Of a stretch of 64,000 nucleotides of DNA, positions 24,495-35,817 are shown piece by piece. A program made the translations under genes and the position numbers. The first letter of the stretch is position 1. Every line of letters begins with the position of its first letter. Location: the NCBI GenBank assembly GCA_035772735.1, contig JASDFA010000004.1, forward strand, positions 17,883,501 to 17,947,500. The letters are read 5' to 3'. Below the pieces are notes generated by a model. That model searched no databases, was not told the DNA's origin, and saw only the letters and a program-made list of their open reading frames with translations. This DNA comes from Datura wrightii. Lineage: Eukaryota > Streptophyta > Magnoliopsida > Solanales > Solanaceae.

Positions 24495-27400
24495 TGTCAC
24501 GCCCCACCTTAGGAGACATGACTGGCACCTAGAGCCACATTGGAATCTGATTGACCTTGCTAGGCTTATGCATGTCTGGTGCATTCCTATAACTTTATTT
24601 CAAGAAAACAACGAGCTATATCTCTATTGTAAATATAGGCTCCAGCCGACAAGGCCATATAGCCACCTATAAATGAAAATAGCTAACCAACTGATCTTGG
24701 GCATAATTGCATGCCCAAGTGCTACTTTATAACTCAATTTAGTCTTGTTTATCTACTTATTTATATACATTCTCATGTGATTTTATGTAAATGAGAATAT
24801 ATACTAACCAACATGATTAGTCCTTGTTTTTGAAGGTTAATAATACATTTGAGCAACTAATTCATGATTTTGTGAAGTGGAGGAATGGAATCAAGAGCGA
24901 AACGTGAAAGTCAATAAGAAAACATGCAATAACTGGCACCCTGCGCGATAGGGGCCATGGCACGCTGCCAACGCGGCAACACTTGGCCGAAAATTACAGT
25001 TTTTGGCACATTCCAGTTAGGGTACGCGTTACCTCTGTATCACGGAGGTCAATTAGGGTGTTCAGCTCCATGACACGGAGCTGTTCCACCACAGGCCAAA
25101 TTTTGCATTTTTTCAGCATAGTATAAATTGAACCATTAGCTTCTAAAATCATTTAACATGGGATTTTTCGGGAGACTGTGAAGGAGGCGTGAAGGAGACT
25201 TGGAGAGCTCCTCCTGGGTTCATCTTTTCTTAATTTCTTTTCATCTATTCTTGTAAGTACATTACTCTAAATATTTTTTGGAGTATTTGTACAAACATGA
25301 GTGGCTAGAACCCTCCATCTAGGGTTGAGGCCATGGATAAGATTGTATTTGCTTAGATTCATTTTGGGTTGAGTTGTTAGTTGTTGTTTTGTCTTACAAT
25401 CTTTATTTTTGTTGTTTTTATGCTTGATCACTATGAAAACAAGTGGGTTAAGCTTGGGTGGAAGCTTGGAGGAGCAAACCTAGGCAAGAACATAAGATTG
25501 TAGGAAGCAAGTTCTCTTCTTTTGATAAGATTTGTGGTTAGGATAGAAATATACCTAATTTACCTTGCTTGGTTTAAAATGGGAAGATAGAAATGCACCA
25601 ACTTATAATTTTACTCCACCACTTGTAGGAGTAGTACTGAAGCTAATTTTGGTTGAATGGTTGGAGGTACGGAAGTACCCAAATCAAGGGCATAAACCAC
25701 ATCCACGTAGTGAATTGCCCACGAACTAGAAATGACATCCTCGCTCAATGATGTAGTAGTGAGGCTAGTTTGTCATGTTTAGAGGTTCTAAAGACCATGA
25801 ACATGCAATTTTAATTATGTGAGACGAAAATTGATAGTTTCATACTTAAACCATTGCAAATCGTAGTATCGCATGATTATCCGACTTTAACTCTAGTTTC
25901 TCCTTGAATGAATTCAGAGTATTTCGTTGACCACTTAATTAAATTTCTCGAAAAAGTCTATAATCAACACTTGCGGCATTTAATATCACACTTGAACTTG
26001 ATAATTAGCTAAATTGGTCTAGTCCCTTTGGGTTCGACATCCGGCTCTTAAAAAGGGACACTATATTACTTGTATGACCATTACACTTGCGGGCACGTCA
26101 CCAACAACAAGCAATAAAAGGGAATCCTATGCGGGATGACAAGACCTCTATGCTGTTAAATTTAACTAAAATGAAAATCAGGCAACTATAACTATACTAT
26201 AATCGACAAGGCCACTATCTAATAGCTAAACAATGCCCATATGACCATCACATGAAATAAAGCATATATAGGCCCCACATGGCCAACAACAACTAACGCA
26301 GGGAATTTATAAATCTGCAAGCCTCTAGGACTACAATAATAGTCGATACAGGGTCCCGACCTCCCCATATACTATACAATCTAAATAGCAAACCTTCTAA
26401 CTTATCAGCTCCAGAGGAGGGGAGCTAACTGTAATGCCGACTTGTGCTGAAAGATAAAAAGGTCCTGATTCGTGTTTATCTGCACCTGCAGGGAAGTAAT
26501 GCAGCGCCCCAAAGATGGGAATCAGTAGAATATGTATCGAATATGTAAGGCGATAAGTAAGATGTTAAAGACTGAAAGTAAATATAGAGAAGGGTCAGAA
26601 ATATTAACTTGTAACTTGGCTTATTCGTAATCTGTGTCAAGCAAAGCACTGCACGTATGTGAGCTACGACTGTACAATCATATATTCATAAGTTATAACT
26701 AGTAGACAGGAATACAAACAAGAATCTAACCTGGCCCCCATAAGCCTGGAAGGTACCAGCAACACAGAAATAACCTACTGGGACCCCTATAAGCCCAAGC
26801 AAGTACACCTCAATCTATATACCCCTATTCAGGTTTCTATGACTCTACTGGTGATATAGCCAACCTACCAGTCCCTTTGGGTCTATAACTAAGCCCTCTT
26901 GGCTCCTAATCTATAGTGGGCTCATATAGTCTGTACTCTAGGCACCAGGCTCGACGAGGTTATAGTGCCGATATGGCATATAAATAATCCAGCCATGAAA
27001 TGGACTGTATAAGGTCCTAGGACCCCATTTTCGTCCCTCGAAGAAGGCATACTGGAGCGACTCCATCTAGCCCCTCGCAGGCGATGATGACACAACTAGT
27101 AATCCTGGGGTGGTCACGAAAGGCTCCTAAATGAGGGCAACTCCACTTGAGGTGCTATACGGAAGTCTCAATCTAGCCACTCAAAAGGCATATTTTTCCT
27201 TCTGGGCCTAACGCTACTACTGTTTTCCCTCTATAATAGTCTGTAGGGCTGCTAGCAGGCACTCACGTGTACCTGTGTCTGATCAGAGGATCCTGGTAGC
27301 GATCATGATCTCTAATGGTCTAGACTGAATAGGGCGAGAGCTGGAGTGGCCTAACATAACTCTGAATGTCTTGCCCGGATAACAATAACTCATAACCAAC

Positions 27401-29148
27401 TGTGGAGTTGCAGATGACTAATTACTTAGTTCCTCTACTTAGAATGACTCTAGGGTTGTTACTGCGGAACCTACTTTTGAGTGATCGACCCCTAATCCTC
27501 CACATGCAGCTTACCGATATTCTTAGCCTGCGGGTAGTACTGTACAAACATGGTGCTAGTCCCTTAGACCTCATCTTGGTCTACTCAAATCTTATATGAC
27601 TTTTTTGGGGGATTCCTAACCTTATAGACAAGTTTATAAAGACTTAGCCACTCTCGACAATCTGTACCTGAGTATTTTAAAAGAACCGATTCAAGGGCTC
27701 TAGCCCAGCCTCTAACTGCCAATAAAGTCCCCTTCCTTAGGGTACCCACGGGTCTATTTAACCTGGACGATAGGGCTGGCTTCCTGGACGACCTGTATGA
27801 TGAATGGTAAGTCAACTTGGACTGACAATCACTGGTAATAGCTTATTGGATGGCATACTGTCACTCAGTTCACTAGACAACCCTAGATTGCTGACTCTAA
27901 AGTATGGCCTTCCTATCTAAATTTCTGGCCCTGGGGTGTGACAGTATGCCAATGGCCCCCAGGCATGCTTTCTGTACATTATAGGCACCAAACTGGTAAT
28001 TAAATTGTCAAGCTGCACCTATATTATTCAACTTACTAACTCAGGCCTGATAACTATTCACGAGCTTCTAAGTTCTACGCCTGGTAATAAAACATACAAT
28101 CCTACTAATACAATGAAACGGAGAATAGAAGAGTTTCTATGACGCTTCTAGCGCGTATCGCACTTAACATGTTCTTTTCTAACGAGGGATACTGCAGTAT
28201 AATCTATATACATTTTCTAGAAGCTAACCACAACATATATAATCGTAATCTACTGATAGCAGCTAATCACAGCATATCTGATCTTTATATACCAGTAACA
28301 ACTAATTACAACATATCTAATCACAATCTACTGGTAGCAACTATCTGCAGCATATGGGGATCGTTATTACTATTCAAGAACATAAGTTGTAACACAGTAT
28401 GATGAGAATAACTTGTTGATGGTTAAGCCTTACATACCTCGACTTTCGATCTTGAAAAACCAATGAGTTTCAACTTGTATTCATCGGCTCTTTTTAGTTG
28501 TAACCGTTATACTGGAAGAAAAAGACGAATTTCAATACCAAATTTGACTTAAAATGACAACTTTTGATATCAATAGCAACTATGATTCAACTACGTAAAA
28601 TACAGCTGAAAATTTATAATTTCCCAAGGGTTAATAAGGGAGAAATACTTCATGCCTATGATCGTTTGGGAATTAGTTTGGAGAAATTTTGACAACCTTT
28701 GCTCGACGGGGTTATGATTTGTTGGGCAAAATTTTGAGAAAATAACTCTGTAGTAATTCTCCCTGCAGCCTTAGAACTCAATACCTGAAGTTAATTTGAG
28801 ATTGGACGGCGTTTGGTAGCGTAATCGGCGAAAAACTAATAAAACTTGCGTGTTTCCTTAGTCTTTGGTCGTGGCTTATGTATCAAATGACATAAAATGA
28901 AATGGGAGGAGTATATATATACATGTAAGGCGGTGTCCGGGGTGTGCCTCTCGCTGCCCAACGCGCCACAAGGCCCCCACGGCGTGCCTCCCATTTTGGC
29001 AGCAAGCCTGGTGCGTCGTGCTGGCCCTAGGTGCGCTGGTCCTATCCGACCCCACTTCTGAGTCTTTTCACACATGAAACAATCTTTCTTTACTTGTCAC
29101 CATACACATGTATGCCTACTAATCGATAGCATTCTATGGGGTGTAACA
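24495..29148 (-). repeat. 5' LTR of the LARD-like element, split by solo LTR S3
   Basis: The pieces are 24495-24691 and 26106-29148. The start (plus strand) TGTCACGCCCC and end GGGGTGTAACA match the other LTR. A GC island (28930-29040) lies upstream of a minus-strand TATA at 28912-28920. Divergence from the partner LTR is visible throughout, so the element is not recent. Confidence 0.9.
24692..26100 (+). mobile_element. Solo LTR S3 (Athila/Tat-like), TSD CCAAC
   Basis: Starts TGATCTTGGGC, ends CTTGCGGGCACGTCA, with CCAAC at 24687-24691 and 26101-26105. Four bases into the LTR is a perfect hairpin: CTTGGGCAT (24696-24704) and ATGCCCAAG (24711-24719) around a 6-base loop. A dyad-rich GC island (24935-25090) precedes TATAAAT at 25122-25128. 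This is the third nesting level: solo LTR in LARD in Gypsy-2. Confidence 0.88.
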
Positions 29149-29844
29149 CTCCTCTCCATGCATGCAAGACTAGAAAGTTCTTAGGGGTGATCAAGGCTAA
29201 AATTCATCAATTGTCCTTCAATTTCCTTTGGGCATTCAAGGAAGAGTGTAAGAGAAAGTTACCCAGGTATGTGAGGCTATGAATGAGAGTTTCTTTCACA
29301 CTCATTCCCTAAGCTCTTCTCAAATTCCATGGATTTCAAATTCTAGAATTCAAGTTTCATGATCTATGAGGTTTATTCCAATTGTTGTGAAATTCTCTAT
29401 GATCTATCGATGGGTAAATCCCTTTCATGTACTAAATAATGTTTTATGATCTATGAGCAGATTTTATGACTATTTTAAATATAAATTTATAGATTTGAAT
29501 AAATCCAATTATGCCCAATTATGTATGTTTTTAGGAAAAGTCAAGTTATGGCTTCATTATGATCTTGATCTAAATTAGCCCAATTATGATTTATGTTTTA
29601 TGATATGATTTCTCTCAAGTACTTATCATGGATTATGAAATATCAAGTATATACTTATTTGCAAGTATGCATGAATTTCATAATTTATGAATTTATGATT
29701 ATGGCCGACGCACGGGCCTTATTTCATGGCTAGTTCATGTATTTCAAGTATGGTTATGATTATTATCGCTTAACTATCCCATGAATCTCATGTATGTTTT
29801 CTCTATTATCATATGAGCACTATATATGTTTTGGGAGTAGTATT

Positions 29845-30171
29845 TGTTGTTTTTTGGCTCAAAGTCCCACATCAGAAGATAAGTAGACATAGGGAGGCAA
29901 ACTTAGACTATAAAAGGAAGCCTCCCCCTTTTTGTTTTTATCACACCGAACTTGAAGCCTTCTAACTCTTCTAGAGGCTTAGTTTATTTTCTCTCTCTTG
30001 TAATCTTCTCGGAGGAATATATTTGTAGTGGTGTCCGGGGACTTAGGCATAATTGGCTGAACCTCGTCAAATCATGGTATTCTCTTTATTTGTTTTTGTG
30101 CTTCTTATTTATCATTGTTAGCCATTATTAGATTTGCTATTGGTGGAAAAATAGCTCGAATTTCCACAACA
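29845..30171 (+). repeat. 5' LTR of Copia-1
   Basis: Starts TGTTGTTTTTTGGC and ends TTCCACAACA. TATAAAAG lies at about 29910. Compared with the 3' LTR it has seven extra bases (CCGGGGA-type gap near 30037). Confidence 0.95.
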
Positions 30172-30186
30172 ATTGGTATCAGAGCT
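30172..30186 (+). other. Primer binding site of Copia-1
   Basis: ATTGGTATCAGAGCTCC follows the LTR. TGGTATCAGAGC is the intact tRNA-iMet-type site. Confidence 0.95.
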
Positions 30187-30462
30187 CCTGGTTGCGATTT
30201 CTCTTGAAATTTTAGTATGCTCTGTGGTTGCAGTTTTAACTGATCCTCTACATTAGAAAAAATTTCTTGAGATTATTTTTTGTAAGTTTGTGTTAAAATT
30301 TCTAAGTAATTTAGTGTCTAATTAAGTGCATGTCTAGGGAAGTTCTGTCTAAGGAAACTGGTTTTTAAGTGGGACCGTGTGACCCCTCCAGTTTTCCTGG
30401 GAATTTTTCTGGTGCATTTTTTTGGCTAAATTATTACTGGTAATTTTTCACTTTAGAGAAAG

Positions 30463-33400
30463 ATGGCTGATAATAATGAGCAGACTTTGAGAGCCACAGT
30501 TTCCACTACATCAACTTCGACAGCATCTTCGTCGTCAATTTTGATGAGATTTGCTGCGCCAAATGCAAGATTTGCGGTGGAGATTTTTGACGGTACGGGT
30601 CATTTCGGGATATGGCAAGGTGAAGTTGTAGACGCGCTTTTCCAGAAAGGTCTAGACATTGCTATTGAAGAAGAGAAACCAGAAGAAATTGAAGAAAAAG
30701 AATGGAAGACCATCAATCAGTTGGCGTGTGGTACTATTCGATCATGCCTTTCCAGAGAGCAAAAATATTCATTCTCAAAGGAAACTTATTCAAGTAAGCT
30801 ATGGAAGGCATTGGAGGAGAAATTCTTGAAGAAGAGCGGTCACAATAAGCAATTTATGAAGAATAATTAATTCCGGTTTAGTTATCAACCGGGTACCACC
30901 ATGAACGATCATATTACTGCTTTTAACAAGGCAGTAGATGATTTGAGGAACCTTGATGAAACTTTCAAAGATGAAGATCTGGCATTGATGTTGCTGTTTT
31001 CACTTCCTGAAGAGTATGAATTTATAGAAGCTATGTTACTTCATAGGAAAGAGAAAGTTTCCCTCAGTGAAGTATGTAGTACTCTATATAGTCATGAATT
31101 GAGGAAAAAAGACAGGGAGGAAAGCAAGCATACAGAGGTGATTGCAGAAGCACTGGTAGCTAGAGGCAGACCACAAAACCAGAAGAAAGGAAGAAGAGGG
31201 AAATCTCAGTCAAGAGGCAGACCGAGTAAAGATGAATGTGTCTTTTGTAGAGAGAAGGGGCACTGGAAGAAAGATTGCCCGAAATTGAAAAATAAGGGCA
31301 AAGTTGAAAAATGCAAAGCTATTGCAGAATCATGTGCTGCTGAATACAGTGATGAAGATTCAGATCTTTCACTGGTTGCTACAACCTCCACAAGGCGATC
31401 TGACAAGTGGTTGTTTGACTCAGCGTGCAACCAACATATTTGTCATATCCGGGAGTGGTTCTTTGAGTTTAAAGAGATAGACGGTGGAGTTGTCTATATG
31501 GGCAATGACACATTTTGTGAAATAATAGGAATTGGTTCAGTCTACTTAAAGAATCATGATGGATCAACTAGAGTTTTGACGGAGGTCAGGTATGTACCTG
31601 ACATGAAGAAGAATCTCATCTCTTTGGGAGTCCTAGAATCCAAAGGATTGATGGTGACAATGCGAGATGGAGTCTTGAAAATAGTATCGGGAGCTCTGGT
31701 GATGTTAAAAGGCACCCGGAAGAGTAATTTGTATTACTATGATGGTAATACAATTGTTGGGACAGCTGCAGTTGCAACTCTTGATGATGAAGGGTCAGAT
31801 GCAACTAAGTTGTGGCATATGCGATTGGGGCTTGCAAGTGAAAAATCCTTGCAACTTCTAGCAAAGGAAGGATTATTGAAAGATGCAAAAACTTGTAAGC
31901 TGAATTTCTGCGAGCATTGCATGATGGGAAAGCACAAGAGAGTGAAATTTGGCACTGCAATCCATGATACTAAAGGTATTCTGGATTATGTTCACTCTGA
32001 TGTGTGGGGTCCTTCCAAGACAACTTCTTTGGGAGGAAAACACTATTATGTTACTTTTGTTGATGACTTCTCTCGAAGAGTGTGGGAGTACACTATGAAG
32101 TCAAAGGATGAAGTGTTAAATTGTTTCCTTAAGTGGAAAAAGATGATTGAAACTCAGACTGGCAAAAGGATCAAATGCCTCAGAACAGATAACGGAGGTG
32201 AATATAGAAGTGATCCATTTGATAAAGTTTGTCAAGATGAAGGTATTCTGAGACACTTCACAGTTAGACATACACCACAACAGAACGGGGTGGCTGAATG
32301 GATGAACCGAACATTGCTGGAGAAAGTTCGGTGTATGCTGTCTAATGCTAGGTTGGGCAGACAATTTTGGGGTGAGGCTGTGAGATATGCAAGCCATCTT
32401 GTTAATCATTTACCATCAACAGCTATTGGTGGTAAAACTCCTTTAGAGGTTTGGTCTGGAAAACCTGTTAATGATTATGATTCCTTACGTGTGTTTGGTT
32501 CCACTGCATACTATCATGTGAAGGGATCGAAGTTGGATCCGGGAGCCAAGAAAGCGCTCTTTATGGGGATCACTACTGGTGTTAAAGGATACCGCCTCTG
32601 GTGTCTTGAAACAAAGAAGATAATCCTTAGCAGAGATGTTACCTTTGATGAATCTGCCATGTTGAAGAAGGATGACATTTAACAGATCAATAGTGCTCCG
32701 CAACAGGTGGAGTTTGAAAGGAGAATCAATCCAGTTCTGTACAAAGATGGAGAAACTCCTATGGCAGAAGAGGAGTCAAATGAAGAAGAGGTTCCAACCC
32801 AAGGACCTCACCAGCAAGAAGAACCTATTGCATTAAGGAAGAGACAACGGGTAAGACGCAAACCTACTCGATTTAGTGATATGGTGGCTCATGCATCTAT
32901 AATAGTGAATGATGGAATTCCTACCACTTATCAAGAAGCAATTCAAAGTTCCGAAGATGAAGAGTGGAAGAATGCTATGAATGAAGAGATAAGGTCTCTT
33001 CATAAGAATCAGACTTGGAAGCTAGCAAGTCTACCGAACGGAAAGAAGGCTATTAGATGCAAATGGATATATACAAAGAAAGAAGGATTTGCTGACAAGA
33101 AAAGCATTCGCTACAAGGCAAGATTGGTAGCTAAAGGCTATGCTCAGATAGAGGGAATTGACTATAATGAAGTTTTTTCTCCAGTAGTGAAACATTCCTC
33201 TATCAGAATCTTATTGGCCTTGGTAGCTCAGCTGGATTTGGAACTAGTTCAACTTGATGTAAAAACTGCATTTTACATGGAGACTTGGAGGAGGAAATCT
33301 ATATAACTCAGCTAGAAGGGTTCAAGGTTGCTGGAAAAGAAAATATGGTATGCAAACTTGAAAAATCATTGTACGGATTGAAGTAATCTCAAAGACAGTG

Positions 33401-34454
33401 GTACAAGCGATTTGACAAGTTTATGTTGGGGCAGATGTACACAAGAAGCAAATACGATCATTGTGTGTATTTGCGCAAGCTACAAGATGGATCTTTTATC
33501 TATCTTCTTCTTTATGTTGATGATATGTTGATAGCTTCAAGGAATTCTGGAGAAATTGACAAGATGAAAGCTAAACTAAAGCAAGAATTTGAGATGAAAG
33601 ATTTAGGGGAAGCTAAGAAGACTCTTCGCATGGAGATAAATAGAGACATACGATTGGGGAAACTTCGTTTAACTCAGAAGCAATATCTGAGAAAGGTGCT
33701 GCAACGTTTTGGCATGAATGACAAGTCAAAATCTATGAGCACTCTGCTTGCTTCTCATATGAAACTTAGTGCTGATTTATCTCCGAAGAATGATGCTGAA
33801 CGAGAATATATGGTAAAAATTCCTTATGCAAACGTTGTTGGTAGCTTGATGTATGCTATGGTGTGTACAAAACCTGACATTTCACAAGCAGTTGGGGTTT
33901 TGAGCAGGTATATGCATGATCCTGGTAAAGGACATTGGCAAGCTATCAAATGGATTCTACGGTATATTCGGAACACCATGGATGTTGGGTTATTATTTGA
34001 GCAGGATAAAAAGATTGGTCAATATGTAGTTGGATATTGTGATTCCGACTATGCCGGTGATTTGGACAAACGAAGATCAACTACCGGTTATGTGATTACA
34101 CTTACAAAGGCACCGGTTAGTTGGAACTCTACTTTGTAGTCAACAGTCGCTTTGTCTACTATAGAGGCAAAGTGTCTGGCTGTTACCGAAGCTGTTAAGG
34201 AGTCTATTTGGCTTCAAGGGTTGCTGAAGGATTTGGGAGTTGGTCAAAAGCACATCAAGGTGCATTGTGATAGTCAGAGTGCTATTTGTTTAGCAAAGAA
34301 CCAAGTCTATCACGCACGAATGAAGCATATAGATGTTCGATATCACTTTGTAAGGGAGATTCTGGAAGAAGGTGAAATACTACTTTAGAATATCCAGATA
34401 GCTGAAAATCCTATAGATATGATGACCAAGATAGTGACATCGATCAAATTTTAA
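30463..34454 (+). pseudogene. Gag-Pol polyprotein, Copia-1 (five stops, one frameshift)
   Basis: Start codon at 30463. The Gag knuckle CVFCREKGHWKKDCP (from 31237) is intact CX2CX4HX4C. The protease site reads FDSAC instead of Asp-Ser-Gly. The integrase has its first Asp at 31999, then RTDNGGEY and NGVAEWMNRTL. RT has YVDD at 33513-33524. RNase H has YCDSDYAGD and HCDSQSAI. The frame is broken by in-frame stops at 30868, 32680, 33384, 34137 and 34386 and by a one-base loss near 33273; the natural stop is at 34452. Two stops (33384, 34137) fit single C-to-T changes of Gln codons. Family function: self-copying through RNA. Confidence 0.94.
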
Positions 34455-34572
34455 CATTGTATGAATTTGATCAATATCATGAAGATTGCAGATGGGTAGC
34501 ACCATAGGTGCATTTGAAGACACTACTAGAGATAGTTGTGAGAGAAGATTTTGTAACTTTTGGGACTTTTCG

Positions 34573-34586
34573 CCATGGTGGAGATT
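34573..34586 (+). other. Polypurine tract of Copia-1
   Basis: CCATGGTGGAGATT directly precedes the 3' LTR, the usual short Copia polypurine primer. Confidence 0.75.
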
Positions 34587-34906
34587 TGTTATTTTTTGGC
34601 TCAAAGTCCCACATCGGAAGATAAGTAGACATAGGGAGGCAAACTTAGACTATAAAAGGAAGCCTCCCCCTTTTTGTTTTTATCACACCGAACTTGAAGC
34701 CTTCTAACTCTTCTAGAGGCTTAGTTTATTTTCTCTCTCTTGTAATCTTCTCGGAGGAATATATTTGTAGTGGTGTCTTAGGCATAATTGGCTGAACCTC
34801 ATCAAATCATGATATTCTCTTTATTTGTTTTTGTGATTATTATTTATCATTGTTAGCCATTATTAGATTTGATATTGGTGGAAAAATAGCTTGAATTTCC
34901 ACAATA
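34587..34906 (+). repeat. 3' LTR of Copia-1
   Basis: Starts TGTTATTTTTTGGC and ends TTCCACAATA, the final CA changed to TA. It otherwise matches the 5' LTR closely. Confidence 0.95.
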
Positions 34907-35817
34907 GTATTTAACACCGAGTAGAGCCGAGGTCCAAGCATACCCCGAGTCTCAAAACTATGCGCCAACGTAGCCCTGATGGGACCTCCTTTGAGACTGT
35001 CTCTTTTTCTCGAATGGGCCTTTCATGAGTGATATCACACCTCTTTTCATGGTTCTACCCTTGGCAAGGTACGAACACCTCCTGACTAGGGGTTTACAGG
35101 TCAAGCTCCATGTGTGCTCATATGGGGTATGTCGGATATAAGAATCTCCCATTTTTCATCATGATTTATGCATGGTTATGTTTATGTTGATTTGGCTCAA
35201 GTCATGTTTGATAAAGTTTTTCTCTTATGATTATGATTATGACTGATTTACAAATGTTTTGAAAACCTTGAGCCATTATGTTTACATTATGATATTTACA
35301 TTATGATCATGTTGTCCTACTCTTATGAACTCTTATGTATTTCAACTGTCTTACTTACATTGCATACTCGGTACATCACAAGTACTGACTGCATACTCTA
35401 TGCTATATCGTTTCATGATACAGGTCTGAGGGATCAGTCTCAGCCACATCTTTAGTCCTGCTTCCTTCTCGGACCTGTCCAGCTAGCATTGGTGAGTCCT
35501 CATCCTTCGAGTACATTCAATATCTATAGTTGTCATGTTTCTTTCAGTTTCATACTTGTTGAATTAGTTGGGGATGTTGTCCCATCAAATCATCAGATAT
35601 ATTAGAGGCTTTCAGACATTATGTAGAAATCATCTTGTCATTTGTGATTCTGTTCTAGCTTGCAATTTATGCAGAATTCTACAATTATGTATGTTGAATT
35701 TCCCCTTTATTATGTTGAGCTTAGACATTATGTTCATGCAATGGGTTGATTTGGAGCCTCTCGAGGTTACTTGTCCCGTGTCTCGATCCGGATCCTAGCT
35801 CGGGTCATGACAATTTG

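Larger units (their letters stand above)
18430..29148 (-). mobile_element. LARD-like non-autonomous Gypsy derivative, TSD CTCCT
   Basis: Flanked by CTCCT at 18425-18429 and 29149-29153. Two long LTRs (3311 bp, and about 3240 bp without an inserted solo LTR) enclose only 2754 bp. Minus-strand orientation is set by a primer site next to the right LTR and a polypurine tract next to the left LTR. No gag or pol domain is readable. This fits a large retrotransposon derivative that must borrow proteins from an autonomous Gypsy. Confidence 0.9.
29845..34906 (+). mobile_element. Copia-1: Tork/Tnt1-like element, TSD GTATT
   Basis: GTATT flanks it at 29840-29844 and 34907-34911. LTRs of 327 bp and 320 bp enclose one gag-pol frame with integrase before RT, the Ty1/Copia order. 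A perfect TGGTATCAGAGC primer site follows the 5' LTR. By eye the LTRs differ at about nine positions plus one 7-bp gap, making this the youngest complete element in the window. It is inactivated by a few point lesions. Confidence 0.95.
9296..35812 (+). mobile_element. Gypsy-2: Tekay/Del-like chromovirus with four nested insertions, TSD ATTTG
   Basis: ATTTG occurs at 9291-9295 and 35813-35817. The 5' LTR (2068 bp) and the 3' LTR (2066 bp after removing two later insertions and their TSD copies) match in length and order, which supports the whole reconstruction. The internal region is 6592 bp, or 5010 bp without a solo LTR. It holds gag, protease, RT, RNase H, integrase and a chromodomain-type tail, all decayed. 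The LTR pair differ by many substitutions, so the insertion is old; the copies inside it are younger by nesting. Confidence 0.93.
17956..35812 (+). repeat. 3' LTR of Gypsy-2, split into three pieces
   Basis: The pieces are 17956-18429, 29154-29844 and 34912-35812. They read in the same order as the 5' LTR and join at CTCCT and GTATT duplications. The first piece has lost one 80-bp interval between two CCACGAGTCGT words present in the 5' LTR. The last piece has about 80 extra bases near 35650-35735. It ends GGGTCATGACA. Confidence 0.9.
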
